DNA of 5,848 nucleotides from JAIBJP01 sp035639875 (GCA_035639875.1 DASQXE010000005.1:1-5848); one strand, 5' to 3'. Positions 1-5,250 are shown, counted from the stretch's first letter. Made by a program: numbers and translations. The notes: generated from the letters alone by a model not told the origin.

Positions 1-11
1 CCGAAGGCGGT

Positions 12-494
12 CTAAGGTGTCGTGTAGGGCTCGAGTCCGAGTCTTCGACACAGATCGCTGTCGTCAGTCGGAAAGACGACGATCTGGTCATGGCCGTTGC
101 GGCTCGTCAGGCAGGAAACGAGGTTCGGAATCTCCGTCGGCCGGCGGTTGTCGCTCAGGACGCCCCTCTGCCACTCGCGCGCGCAAGCGCTAATCGGATC
201 CTGCTTGTTCGGCACCATGTCGTAGACGCGGGCTGAAAGGCTGGGGTCACTCAGGCAGGCGATGTCGGTACCGGGTTGGTTGCCGAACGCCCCGGCGAGC
301 GCGAGCGCGGAGCCGGTCGCCGCGCAAGCTGCGATCCCGATGCCAACGATGCGTCGGCGCGAAAGCCGACGCCGTCGTCTTACCGGCGCGTGCCGAGCGT
401 CACTCCGTGCGAACTCGCTCAGCAGCTCTTGTTCCAAACGAGCGATTTGCCGGTCGTGGAGCCGGCGCGCGGGGGGAAGCTCAAACGTGTCCAT
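12..494 (-). CDS. Single-pass membrane protein paired with ECF sigma factor; candidate anti-sigma factor of unusual type
   Basis: The 160-residue protein has a charged N-terminal cytoplasmic part (residues 1-48) with a helix around LEQELLSEF, ending in a very basic run (RRRRRLSRRR). One membrane segment follows at about 49-70, then an outer domain of about 90 residues. The outer domain has four cysteines (80, 104, 128, 149) and short landmarks ACAREWQRG, LVSCLT, VVFPTDD and LCRRLGL. The ATG at 494 was chosen because it overlaps the sigma gene end by 14 bases, implying translational coupling; an ATG at 572 would extend deep into the sigma gene. By position it should be the membrane partner of the sigma factor. 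However, I see no HxxxCxxC zinc anti-sigma motif in the N-terminal part, so anti-sigma activity is inference. The cysteines could form two disulfides outside the membrane. Only 11 bases of the window lie beyond its stop. Confidence 0.8.
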   Translation of the reverse strand: MDTFELPPARRLHDRQIARLEQELLSEFARSDARHAPVRRRRRLSRRRIVGIGIAACAATGSALALAGAFGNQPGTDIACLSDPSLSARVYDMVPNKQDPISACAREWQRGVLSDNRRPTEIPNLVSCLTSRNGHDQIVVFPTDDSDLCRRLGLEPYTTP

Positions 495-1098
495 CGTTGT
501 CTCCAATCGCGGCCGCCAGGCCGCTGTCGGCGTTTGTGTCCTGCTCCGCTTTGCGAATGGCGAGGAGCACACGACTGCGCGCCCGCGAGAGCCGTGAGCG
601 GACCGTTCCGAGTGGGAGACCGAGCGCGAACGCGATCTCCGTGTAGGTCAAGCCCTGCCACGAGAGCGTGAGAACGTCGCGATCGATAGCACCGAGATCT
701 CGGGCGGCCTCGAGGATTCGGCGCATGGCCGCCTCGCTGTCGAGGCGCGCGGCAACATCGTCTGCAAAGTCGGGCGTCTCCGCGTCGAGGGGCCTTCGTG
801 CGTACGCTTGGACGCGGCGGCGCAGCGTGCGCCAGTCGGTGCGAACGACGTTGGGCGCGACGCCGTACAACCAGGGCAGAAGGCTGTCGCCGAAGGCTTC
901 CACGTCGGCCCGGCGACGCCAGGCCTCGAGGAAGGTCCGCGAAGTCAGATCCTCCGCGTGTGCCCAGTCAGCCGTCCGGCGAAAGCAGAAGTTGTAGATC
1001 GCGTCGGCGTGGCGCCGGAACAAAAGCACGAACGCGTCGCCGTCACCCTGGCCGGCTCGTCTCCAAAGCTCGATGTCGCTCTGATCCATCCTCTCCAT
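481..1098 (-). CDS. ECF-type RNA polymerase sigma factor (sigma-70 family)
   Basis: The product, about 205 residues, directs RNA polymerase to a dedicated promoter set. Region 2 covers about residues 20-63, with FRRHADAIYNFCFRRT followed by AEDLTSRTFLEAWRR, the usual core-binding and -10 recognition helices. Region 4 covers about 125-182, with the helix-turn-helix LTYTEIAFALGLPLGTVRSR and then LSRARSRV. A linker containing PWLYGVAPNVVRTDWR joins them, and there is no region 1 or 3, as expected for the ECF class. Two in-frame ATGs exist, at 1098 (MERMDQ) and 1089 (MDQSD). Neither has a well-spaced Shine-Dalgarno sequence, and a possible ECF-type -35 at 1120-1125 favours 1089 if the transcript is leaderless. 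It lies 52 bases downstream of the duplicated lipoprotein gene and overlaps the next membrane-protein gene. The ECF subgroup and target promoters are not known. Confidence 0.93.
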   Translation of the reverse strand: MERMDQSDIELWRRAGQGDGDAFVLLFRRHADAIYNFCFRRTADWAHAEDLTSRTFLEAWRRRADVEAFGDSLLPWLYGVAPNVVRTDWRTLRRRVQAYARRPLDAETPDFADDVAARLDSEAAMRRILEAARDLGAIDRDVLTLSWQGLTYTEIAFALGLPLGTVRSRLSRARSRVLLAIRKAEQDTNADSGLAAAIGDNDGHV

Positions 1099-1125
1099 AG
1101 ATGGCCGCCCGCGCGAAAGGGTTCC
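1097..1125 (-). promoter_or_regulatory. Possible ECF-type self-promoter of the sigma gene
   Basis: Read on the minus strand, GGAACC (1125 to 1120) matches the common -35 motif of ECF sigma factors. About 16-18 bases later comes CATCTAT, a possible -10 element. Transcription would then begin near 1089-1091, at the second in-frame ATG, giving a leaderless mRNA. ECF genes are often autoregulated, so the placement is sensible, but a six-base match in GC-rich DNA can arise by chance and the -10 is poorly defined. Confidence 0.3.
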
Positions 1126-1150
1126 ATCGGCACGGCCGTCTGTCCGCGCC

Positions 1151-2392
1151 CTACCTTCGCGGGAGCGAGTCGACGACCGCGCGAAGTACGGCCACCGTCT
1201 GCGTGAACGGCTCCCACCCGTGCAGGTCGATCTGGTACCCGACGCCGCGGTCTCGCCAACGGAAGCAGACGTGGTTGCCGAAACAATCGCCGAGCACGAG
1301 CGCACCACGGCGACCGTTCCAGTCCCGTTCACCCAACGGCAGCGGCGGGGGCGCCGCTTCGTAGCCCCTGCCGCGCATGAGCCCGTCGTGCACCTGAACC
1401 ACCGGGTGCTGGAAATGCCGGTCGACGGGAACGGCGCCCGCGGCAAGCTCGAGGTGCAGGAAGCGCGGCGGGCGGTCCTTGGTCGGCTGGTTCTCGTACG
1501 GAGCACCCCACGAGAGACTGAGGAGGTCCTCCTGCTTCGACGGTGGGCCCGACCGCCAGCCGGGCTCGTAGAACACGTCGATGAAGCTCGCGTTCGCCGC
1601 AGGGATCCGGTTCGGGCAGATCGGACGCGTCCGCAGCGAACGGCAGGCGAGGAGGGCCCAGCGCGGCAGGAGAGTCGTGGCGACCACATCGCCGGCCGTC
1701 TTCGTTCCCCGGTACGCGAGTGGCTCTGCCGGCGCCGCTTTCAACCGATCGACGAGTGCATGAAGGATTTGAACGGTCTCGTGGAAAGGCTCCCACTCGT
1801 GCAGGCCGATGAGGTGCTCGCCGCTCCCGTCTCGCCAATGGACAAGGAGGTAGTTGAAGTAAACGAGCGGGATTCGGCCCTCCGAGGGTGCGAGGAAGAG
1901 ATCGCCGTCGAAGCCGGCCCAGCGCCGCACCCCGAGCGCGACGGCTTTCGGGCGCCGTCCGCGTGTCAGTCCGTCACGGACGCCCACAACAGGTGCCCCG
2001 GCGGAAGGAAAGAGCTCCGCGAGCGCTCGTTTGACCTCTCCGTTCGCGAGAAAGATCCCGACGTACCGCGGCGGTCGGTTCCGCCGCTGGTCTCCGAAGA
2101 ACTCGCCGCCTGCTTCCAGCTGCAGCAGGTTGACGGGGTAGCGGGGCGTGGCGAGCACCATGCTCAGCGTCAGCGCGCGCGGCCCGGCGGGAACCGCGCT
2201 CGGGCAAAACGAGCGGAAGGAGGCGGGGAAGCCGCCGCAGGCCTCTCGTATCCAGGGCGGCGTGGCTCGGAAGCGAATCGGCTCGCTCGTGGGCGCGGCG
2301 CGGGATCCGCTGCAACCAGCGAGCAGGACGAGGGCGAGGCCGCAGGCGTACGTTGCCGTTCGCACGATCACCGTACGCCGACGGCCGGGCAA
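1151..2392 (-). CDS. Lipoprotein with two tandem copies of an unrecognised ~170-residue domain
   Basis: I do not recognise the family. The N-terminus has basic residues, a hydrophobic stretch and a lipobox LLAGC (Cys27), so it should be lipid-anchored outside the membrane. The rest is an internal duplication: domain 1 at about 44-220 and domain 2 at about 243-413. Matching blocks are AC..CP (51/63-64 and 250/259-260), PPRYVGIFLA with PPRFLHLELA, PVVGVRDGLTRGR with PVVQVHDGLMRGR, and a C-terminal block of 34 residues, half of them identical, containing WRD and LH-WEPF--TV--L-A-VD-L. The listed start is TTG at 2392; GTG at 2371 or 2365 would give shorter, equally good signal peptides, and no candidate has a clear ribosome site. 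It begins 26 bases after the PadR gene and may be cotranscribed with it and with the sigma gene. A binding role is possible but unproven. Confidence 0.85.
   Translation of the reverse strand: MPGRRRTVIVRTATYACGLALVLLAGCSGSRAAPTSEPIRFRATPPWIREACGGFPASFRSFCPSAVPAGPRALTLSMVLATPRYPVNLLQLEAGGEFFGDQRRNRPPRYVGIFLANGEVKRALAELFPSAGAPVVGVRDGLTRGRRPKAVALGVRRWAGFDGDLFLAPSEGRIPLVYFNYLLVHWRDGSGEHLIGLHEWEPFHETVQILHALVDRLKAAPAEPLAYRGTKTAGDVVATTLLPRWALLACRSLRTRPICPNRIPAANASFIDVFYEPGWRSGPPSKQEDLLSLSWGAPYENQPTKDRPPRFLHLELAAGAVPVDRHFQHPVVQVHDGLMRGRGYEAAPPPLPLGERDWNGRRGALVLGDCFGNHVCFRWRDRGVGYQIDLHGWEPFTQTVAVLRAVVDSLPRR
1205..1231 (+). repeat. Diverged direct repeat, copy in domain 2 of the duplicated lipoprotein
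   Basis: This 27-base stretch matches 1784-1810 at 24 of 27 positions. It encodes, on the minus strand, the LHGWEPF block of the second domain. It is the best conserved DNA remnant I found of the duplication inside the gene; the rest is visible mainly at protein level. Confidence 0.75.
1784..1810 (+). repeat. Diverged direct repeat, copy in domain 1 of the duplicated lipoprotein
   Basis: Partner of the repeat at 1205-1231 (24 of 27 bases identical, 579 bases apart). It encodes the LHEWEPF block of the first domain on the minus strand. The spacing of 193 codons is the period of the internal duplication at this block. Confidence 0.75.
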
Positions 2393-2418
2393 CCGGTCCG
2401 TCGCGAGGGGTATGGAGA

Positions 2419-3027
2419 CTAACGCCCGCTCGCCGAGCGTCGGCGCGCGGCGGGCCGCGATCCGTCGCCCGCCACTCGTTTGCGGCCGCGGAACTCGCGC
2501 TCGACCTTCTCGACCAGGTCGAGATGAAGATCAAGCAAGCTCCGTAGAAAGTCGACGGCAAGGAGCAGGTACTCCTGCCGGTGCGGCAGCTGTCTCGCCG
2601 TCTCCTCCGACTCGTCGAGACGCTCATACAGGTCGGCGACGTCGTCGCGCAGTGTGGCAAGGCTCTCCCGCGTGACCTCTTCCCCGACGAGGTCGCAGAT
2701 AAGGAGCCGTAGTAATGCGTCGCTCTTCACGGGCGTCACGGTGACCGGCGCGCGCGCGTAGGTCGCGAGCGCCTGCCGGCCCTTCTCCGTCAGTGTGTAC
2801 ACGGTGCGCTCGCGCGTCTTGCCGGGCTCCATCCGTGCGGTCAGATAGCCGAGCTTCGCGAGCCGCTTCGGCTCGGTGTAGTACCTGCTCTCCCCCGCCC
2901 AGGCGAGAATCCGGCCCCGCTGCGCCATCCGCAGGAGGTCGTGCGGACCGGCGCCACCTCGGCCTACGAGGCCGAGGATCTCGTACGAGAAGAGCGATAG
3001 CTCAGGGTTGACAAGACTATGAGCCAT
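2419..3027 (-). CDS. PadR-family transcriptional regulator with long C-terminal helical domain
   Basis: The 202-residue protein has an N-terminal winged helix at about residues 10-88: LSLFSYEILGLVGRGG, then SRYYTEPKRLAKLGYLTAR as the recognition-helix region, then the wing and ERTVYTLTEKGRQAL. A helical C-terminal part (about 102-180, with LRDDVADLYERLDESEETAR and a leucine-rich LLLAVDFLRSLLDLHLDLVEK) resembles the dimerising domain of the larger PadR (AphA-like) subfamily. The tail is basic. The ATG at 3027 is supported by the start of the conserved fold a few residues later and by divergence from the methyltransferase. No Shine-Dalgarno precedes it, and a minus-strand TATGAT at 3043-3048 would give a leader of only about 8 bases. 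Two palindromes at its start suggest that it represses itself and the divergent methyltransferase. The ligand is unknown. Confidence 0.9.
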   Translation of the reverse strand: MAHSLVNPELSLFSYEILGLVGRGGAGPHDLLRMAQRGRILAWAGESRYYTEPKRLAKLGYLTARMEPGKTRERTVYTLTEKGRQALATYARAPVTVTPVKSDALLRLLICDLVGEEVTRESLATLRDDVADLYERLDESEETARQLPHRQEYLLLAVDFLRSLLDLHLDLVEKVEREFRGRKRVAGDGSRPAARRRSASGR

Positions 3028-3037
3028 AGGTTATGAC
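3008..3037 (+). promoter_or_regulatory. Promoter of the methyltransferase gene
   Basis: A perfect -35 hexamer TTGACA (3008-3013) is followed after 18 bases by TATGAC (3032-3037), four of six matches to the -10 consensus and AT-rich against a GC-rich background. Transcription would start near 3044, about 27 bases before the ATG. The -35 lies inside the divergent padR coding sequence. Both palindromes of this region overlap the promoter, so a bound repressor would block polymerase. Confidence 0.65.
3015..3031. promoter_or_regulatory. Degenerate PadR operator copy overlapping the padR start codon
   Basis: The 17-mer GACTATGAGCCATAGGT matches the perfect palindrome at 3035-3051 in 13 of 17 positions. 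Its centre is 20 bp away, about two helical turns, so two dimers could bind the same DNA face. It fills the spacer of the methyltransferase promoter and contains the padR ATG (3025-3027). Confidence 0.6.
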
Positions 3038-3051
3038 TATGAATCATAGTC
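3035..3051. promoter_or_regulatory. Perfect palindrome, likely PadR operator
   Basis: GACTATGAATCATAGTC has two 8-base arms that are exact inverted repeats around one central base. It sits between the divergent padR and methyltransferase genes, covers the expected transcription start of the methyltransferase and, on the minus strand, contains TATGAT, a five-of-six -10 element for padR. The place and symmetry fit an operator of the adjacent PadR protein; binding itself is inference. Confidence 0.75.
3043..3048 (-). promoter_or_regulatory. Candidate -10 element of padR
   Basis: On the minus strand the six bases read TATGAT (five of six to TATAAT). Initiation would fall near 3034-3036, giving a leader of about 8 bases before the ATG at 3027. 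I see no convincing -35 at the usual distance, so the call rests on the -10 and on the absence of any Shine-Dalgarno sequence. Confidence 0.45.
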
Positions 3052-3056
3052 TAGTC

Positions 3057-3066
3057 GAAGGAGGAG
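3057..3066 (+). promoter_or_regulatory. Strong ribosome binding site of the methyltransferase gene
   Basis: GAAGGAGGAG contains the full AGGAGG core (3059-3064), six bases before the ATG at 3071. It fixes the start of the methyltransferase and contrasts with the three regulator and cupin genes here (the two padR genes and the cupin), which have no such site. Confidence 0.9.
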
Positions 3067-3070
3067 CCGG

Positions 3071-3874
3071 ATGAGCACGCAGCCTCTTACCGCGACGGGG
3101 AGCGCCGCGCGCTGGGGACCTCTCTGGGGGGCGCGGCCCGAGGACTGGGCGCTGAGCGAAGACCAGCAGGTGCCCGCCTATGAGGAAGCCCTCCGCCACG
3201 TGAGCCTCGAGCGTGGGGACAGCGTGCTCGACATCGGCTGCGGAGTTGGCACCTTCCTGCGGCTTGTCGCGGACCGCGGCGCAGAGCCGCACGGAATCGA
3301 CGCATCAGAAGCCCTCATCGCGTTGGCGCACACGCGGCTACCGGACGCTGACCTTCGGGTCGGCGACATGGAAGATCTTCCCTACCCGGACGCTGCTTTC
3401 GACCTTGTCACGGGGTTCACCTCCTTCTTCTTCGCCAACGACATGGTGGCGGCGCTCCGCGAGGCGGGCCGAGTCGCGAAGCCCGGTGCTCCGGTGGTCA
3501 TTCAAGTCTGGGGCGCACACGAGCGCTGCGATCTCGAAGCGATGAAGGAGATCGCCAGGCCCTTCTTCCCACCTCGTCCCCCCGATGCGCCGCCTGATCC
3601 CGACCTCTCCCAACCGGGAGCGCTCGAAGCGCTCGCCACTCAGGCGGGCCTGAAGCCACAGGAGTCGTTCGACACTTTCTGGGCCTACGAATATTCCGAC
3701 AGCGAGACTCTCGGCCGAGCTCTCGTTGCCCCCGGCGGCCTCGCAGTCCTCGTGGGGGCCGAGCGCGAGGCGGAGATCAAGGCAGCGATCGTGGAAGGAC
3801 TTGCCCCGTACCGCACGGCCGACGGCGGTTACCGGCTACAGAATGAGTTCCACTACCTGGTCGCCCGCGCTTAG
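3071..3874 (+). CDS. Class I SAM-dependent methyltransferase
   Basis: The 267-residue protein should transfer a methyl group from S-adenosylmethionine in the cytoplasm. SAM-binding motif I is VLDIGCGVGTF (52-62). The acidic residue after strand 2 is in GIDAS (75-79), and GDMEDLPYPDAAFDLVTGF (98-116) is the motif II/III region typical of the Methyltransf_11 (UbiE-like) group. GRVAKPGAPVVIQVWG (about 133-148) gives the post-motif strand. An N-terminal cap with RWGPLWGARPEDWALSEDQQ precedes the fold, and the C-terminal third (from about 165, rich in proline, then YEYSDSETLGRAL) probably shapes the acceptor pocket. The acceptor cannot be told from sequence. It diverges from a PadR gene whose palindromic operators overlap its promoter, so PadR-controlled expression is likely. 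Its stop overlaps that of the convergent cupin gene by four bases (TTAG). Confidence 0.92.
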   Translation: MSTQPLTATGSAARWGPLWGARPEDWALSEDQQVPAYEEALRHVSLERGDSVLDIGCGVGTFLRLVADRGAEPHGIDASEALIALAHTRLPDADLRVGDMEDLPYPDAAFDLVTGFTSFFFANDMVAALREAGRVAKPGAPVVIQVWGAHERCDLEAMKEIARPFFPPRPPDAPPDPDLSQPGALEALATQAGLKPQESFDTFWAYEYSDSETLGRALVAPGGLAVLVGAEREAEIKAAIVEGLAPYRTADGGYRLQNEFHYLVARA

Positions 3875-4206
3875 CCTGCCGTCTGCGACTTGTCGAAGAT
3901 GACGAGGAGACTGAGCCCTTCGTAGCCGGTGAAGCGGTGCTCGGCGCCGGCCTTCACGTAGACGGCCCCACCTTCCCGCACGGGAATCTCCTCACCCTCG
4001 ACATCGAGCGTCCCTCGACCTTCGAGGACGACGTACACCTCGTCCCACTCGTGCGGTTGCTGCCGGTCCGGTTCGGGCACGACAAGGACGTAGACGCCGA
4101 GTTGGAGGCCCTCCGTCTCGTGCACGACCTCATAGCCGCCGGTGTCGGCAGCGAGTCTGCGCGCCAGGTCGGCAACGTCGAACGCGTGGGAGACCGGCAG
4201 CGCCAT
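3871..4206 (-). CDS. Small single-domain cupin protein
   Basis: The 111-residue protein forms one cupin barrel. Cupin motif 1 is seen as PHEWDEVYVVLEGRG (51-65), with His52 and Glu53/Glu56 as possible metal ligands and the usual LEG turn. Cupin motif 2 is seen as VYVKAGAEHRF (82-92), with His90 as the conserved ligand. The strand pattern and length match stand-alone small cupins that bind a metal and often sense or modify a small molecule; the substrate is unknown. The ATG at 4206 has no clear Shine-Dalgarno; a minus-strand TACGAT at 4217-4222 might drive a near-leaderless transcript. It diverges from the second padR gene across 58 bases and converges on the methyltransferase, sharing stop-codon bases. 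Confidence 0.9.
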   Translation of the reverse strand: MALPVSHAFDVADLARRLAADTGGYEVVHETEGLQLGVYVLVVPEPDRQQPHEWDEVYVVLEGRGTLDVEGEEIPVREGGAVYVKAGAEHRFTGYEGLSLLVIFDKSQTAG

Positions 4207-4228
4207 CGGCAGCGCGATCGTAACCGTC

Positions 4229-4257
4229 TTGACTTATGCGGTCGTCCCAAGTACCTT
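4229..4257 (+). promoter_or_regulatory. Candidate promoter of the second padR gene, leaderless
   Basis: TTGACT (4229-4234, five of six to the -35 consensus) is followed after 17 bases by TACCTT (4252-4257), which fits the loose TANNNT -10 of actinobacteria. Initiation about seven bases later falls at the ATG at 4265, predicting a leaderless mRNA, consistent with the lack of a Shine-Dalgarno. The -10 lies in the left arm of the palindrome at 4249-4273. Confidence 0.5.
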
Positions 4258-4273
4258 GCTCCACATGGTAGTT
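4249..4273. promoter_or_regulatory. Imperfect palindrome, likely operator of the second PadR
   Basis: The arms AAGTACCTTG (4249-4258) and CATGGTAGTT (4264-4273) are inverted repeats matching at 8 of 10 positions, separated by five bases. The site covers the predicted -10 and the ATG (4265) of the padR gene and lies in the 58-base divergent region shared with the cupin. Autorepression by PadR is typical; control of the cupin from the same site is possible. Confidence 0.55.
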
Positions 4274-4618
4274 GCCGGAAGCCAGGATGCACTCCTCGCG
4301 CAGATGCGGCGGGGAACGCTTCAGTACTGCGTCCTCGCACTGCTCGCCAAGGAGGAGCGCTACGGCTTCGATCTCGTTCGCGCACTCGCCGAGCTCGACG
4401 GGATGGTGACGAGCGAGGGGACTATCTATCCGCTGCTCAGCCGGCTCCGACGCGACGGCCTCGTCGAATCCACGTGGCAGGAGTCGCCGAGCGGTCCGCC
4501 CCGTCGCTACTACCGCCTCACCGATTCGGGCCGAGCCTCACTCCAGGCGTTCAAGCTCGAATGGCGGCGCTTCCGGGATGCAGTCGACCACTTCGTAGAG
4601 AGGAAGGCACGGTCATGA
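4265..4618 (+). CDS. PadR-family transcriptional regulator (small type)
   Basis: From the ATG at 4265 the protein has 117 residues, the normal size of the small PadR class. The winged helix is close to consensus: MRRGTLQYCVLALLAKEERYG (14-34), FDLVRALAELDG, then SEGTIYPLLSRLRRDGLVES as recognition helix, a wing with PPRRYYRLTDSGR, and a final dimer helix to about 112. An ATG at 4304 (MRRGTL) is the only other likely start; an upstream ATG at 4142 would add residues without family resemblance and overlap the cupin gene. The gene ends in ATGA, overlapping the HAAS membrane-protein gene by four bases, so the two are co-translated. PadR/HAAS pairs are a known association in which the membrane protein is thought to act with the regulator. 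A palindrome over its start suggests autorepression. Confidence 0.92.
   Translation: MVVAGSQDALLAQMRRGTLQYCVLALLAKEERYGFDLVRALAELDGMVTSEGTIYPLLSRLRRDGLVESTWQESPSGPPRRYYRLTDSGRASLQAFKLEWRRFRDAVDHFVERKARS
4598..4607 (+). promoter_or_regulatory. Ribosome binding site of the HAAS membrane protein
   Basis: GAGAGGAAGG lies seven bases before the ATG at 4615, inside the end of the padR gene. It supports this start over the much longer open frame that runs upstream through the cupin region. Confidence 0.7.
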
Positions 4619-5250
4619 GCTCCACCGCCGACCACTTGATCGAGAAGTACATGGCGCACTTGCGCATCGAGCTCGCGGACCTTCCGCGGGCGCGTCAGCG
4701 CGAGCTCGAGCAGGAGATCGGGGAGCACATCGCCGCAGCCCGCGCCGAGCTCCCGAACGAGAGCGAGGCCGAGATCCGCAACATGCTCGAGCGCATCGGC
4801 GACCCGGAGGAAATCGCCGCGGAGGCGCACGACCGGGTCGACCCGCCGGCCGCAGTTCCCGTCGAGCAGCCGAGGTCGCGGACACACGAGGTGGTCGCGC
4901 TCGTCTTCCTGCTCGTGGGCGGCCTCATCCTCCCGATCTTCGGCTGGTTCGTCGGTCTGGTCCTGCTCTGGACCTCCACCGTGTGGACGACCGGCGAGAA
5001 GATCCTCGGGACGATCTTCGTCCCGGGCGGGCTCGTGCTTCCCCTCGGCCTCTTGCTCGTCGCGGGGACCGGAAACGGGGTCTCCTGCGGTGGCCCAATC
5101 GTGGGTGGCGCCCTCACCTGCACGGACACGCAGTCGACCTCCGCGCAGGTCGTGGGGACGATCGCGGTCATCTTGCTCGTGATCGCCCCGCTCGCAACCG
5201 TCGCGTACCTGGCGACCAGGCTCCGGCGGCCGTCGGTCTCGCTCGCCTAG
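4615..5250 (+). CDS. HAAS-domain (DUF1700-like) multi-pass membrane protein
   Basis: The 211-residue protein starts with a cytoplasmic all-helical HAAS domain (about 1-75): LIEKYMAHLRIELADLP, then RELEQEIGEHIAAARAEL, then MLERIGDPEEIAAEA, the signature of this PadR-associated signalling domain. A proline-rich linker (77-88) leads to hydrophobic segments at about 93-119, 129-151 and 178-201; the first is long enough (LPIFGWFVGLVLLW) to be one bent or two short helices. The loop between the last two holds Cys158 and Cys169, which could form a disulfide if it is outside. The protein ends in a short basic tail. It is translationally coupled to padR, so it probably relays a membrane or envelope signal to that regulator; this is inference from family association. 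Its TAG stop shares the bases CTAG with the stop of the convergent lipoprotein gene. Confidence 0.9.
   Translation: MSSTADHLIEKYMAHLRIELADLPRARQRELEQEIGEHIAAARAELPNESEAEIRNMLERIGDPEEIAAEAHDRVDPPAAVPVEQPRSRTHEVVALVFLLVGGLILPIFGWFVGLVLLWTSTVWTTGEKILGTIFVPGGLVLPLGLLLVAGTGNGVSCGGPIVGGALTCTDTQSTSAQVVGTIAVILLVIAPLATVAYLATRLRRPSVSLA

Noticed and set aside
495..572. Earlier ATG (572) for the sigma-linked membrane protein
   Set aside because: It would lengthen the overlap with the sigma gene to about 90 bases and add a basic low-complexity stretch. The ATG at 494 gives a typical short coupled overlap.
1099..1150. Possible terminator between the lipoprotein and sigma genes
   Set aside because: Short GC-rich self-complementary bits such as ACGGCCGT occur, but there is no stable long stem followed by a T-run on the minus strand.
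1099..1689. Upstream in-frame extension of the sigma gene (open frame from 1689)
   Set aside because: The extra 197 residues are low-complexity, rich in arginine and serine, lie antisense-free but out of frame within the lipoprotein gene, and do not belong to any sigma region. The normal ECF length starts at 1098 or 1089.
1220..2422. A 400-codon open frame on the plus strand opposite the duplicated lipoprotein
   Set aside because: It has no domain signature, signal or ribosome site and mirrors the lipoprotein gene, whose lipobox and protein-level internal repeat show that the minus strand codes. Long antisense frames are common in GC-rich DNA.
4142..4264. Earlier ATG (4142) for the second padR gene
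   Set aside because: The added residues show no resemblance to PadR, overlap the divergent cupin gene and pass through the putative promoter. The ATG at 4265 gives the normal family length.
3937..4614. Upstream extension of the HAAS protein frame
   Set aside because: It runs opposite the cupin and through padR in another frame, without recognisable features. The HAAS domain begins at the ATG at 4615 with its own ribosome site.
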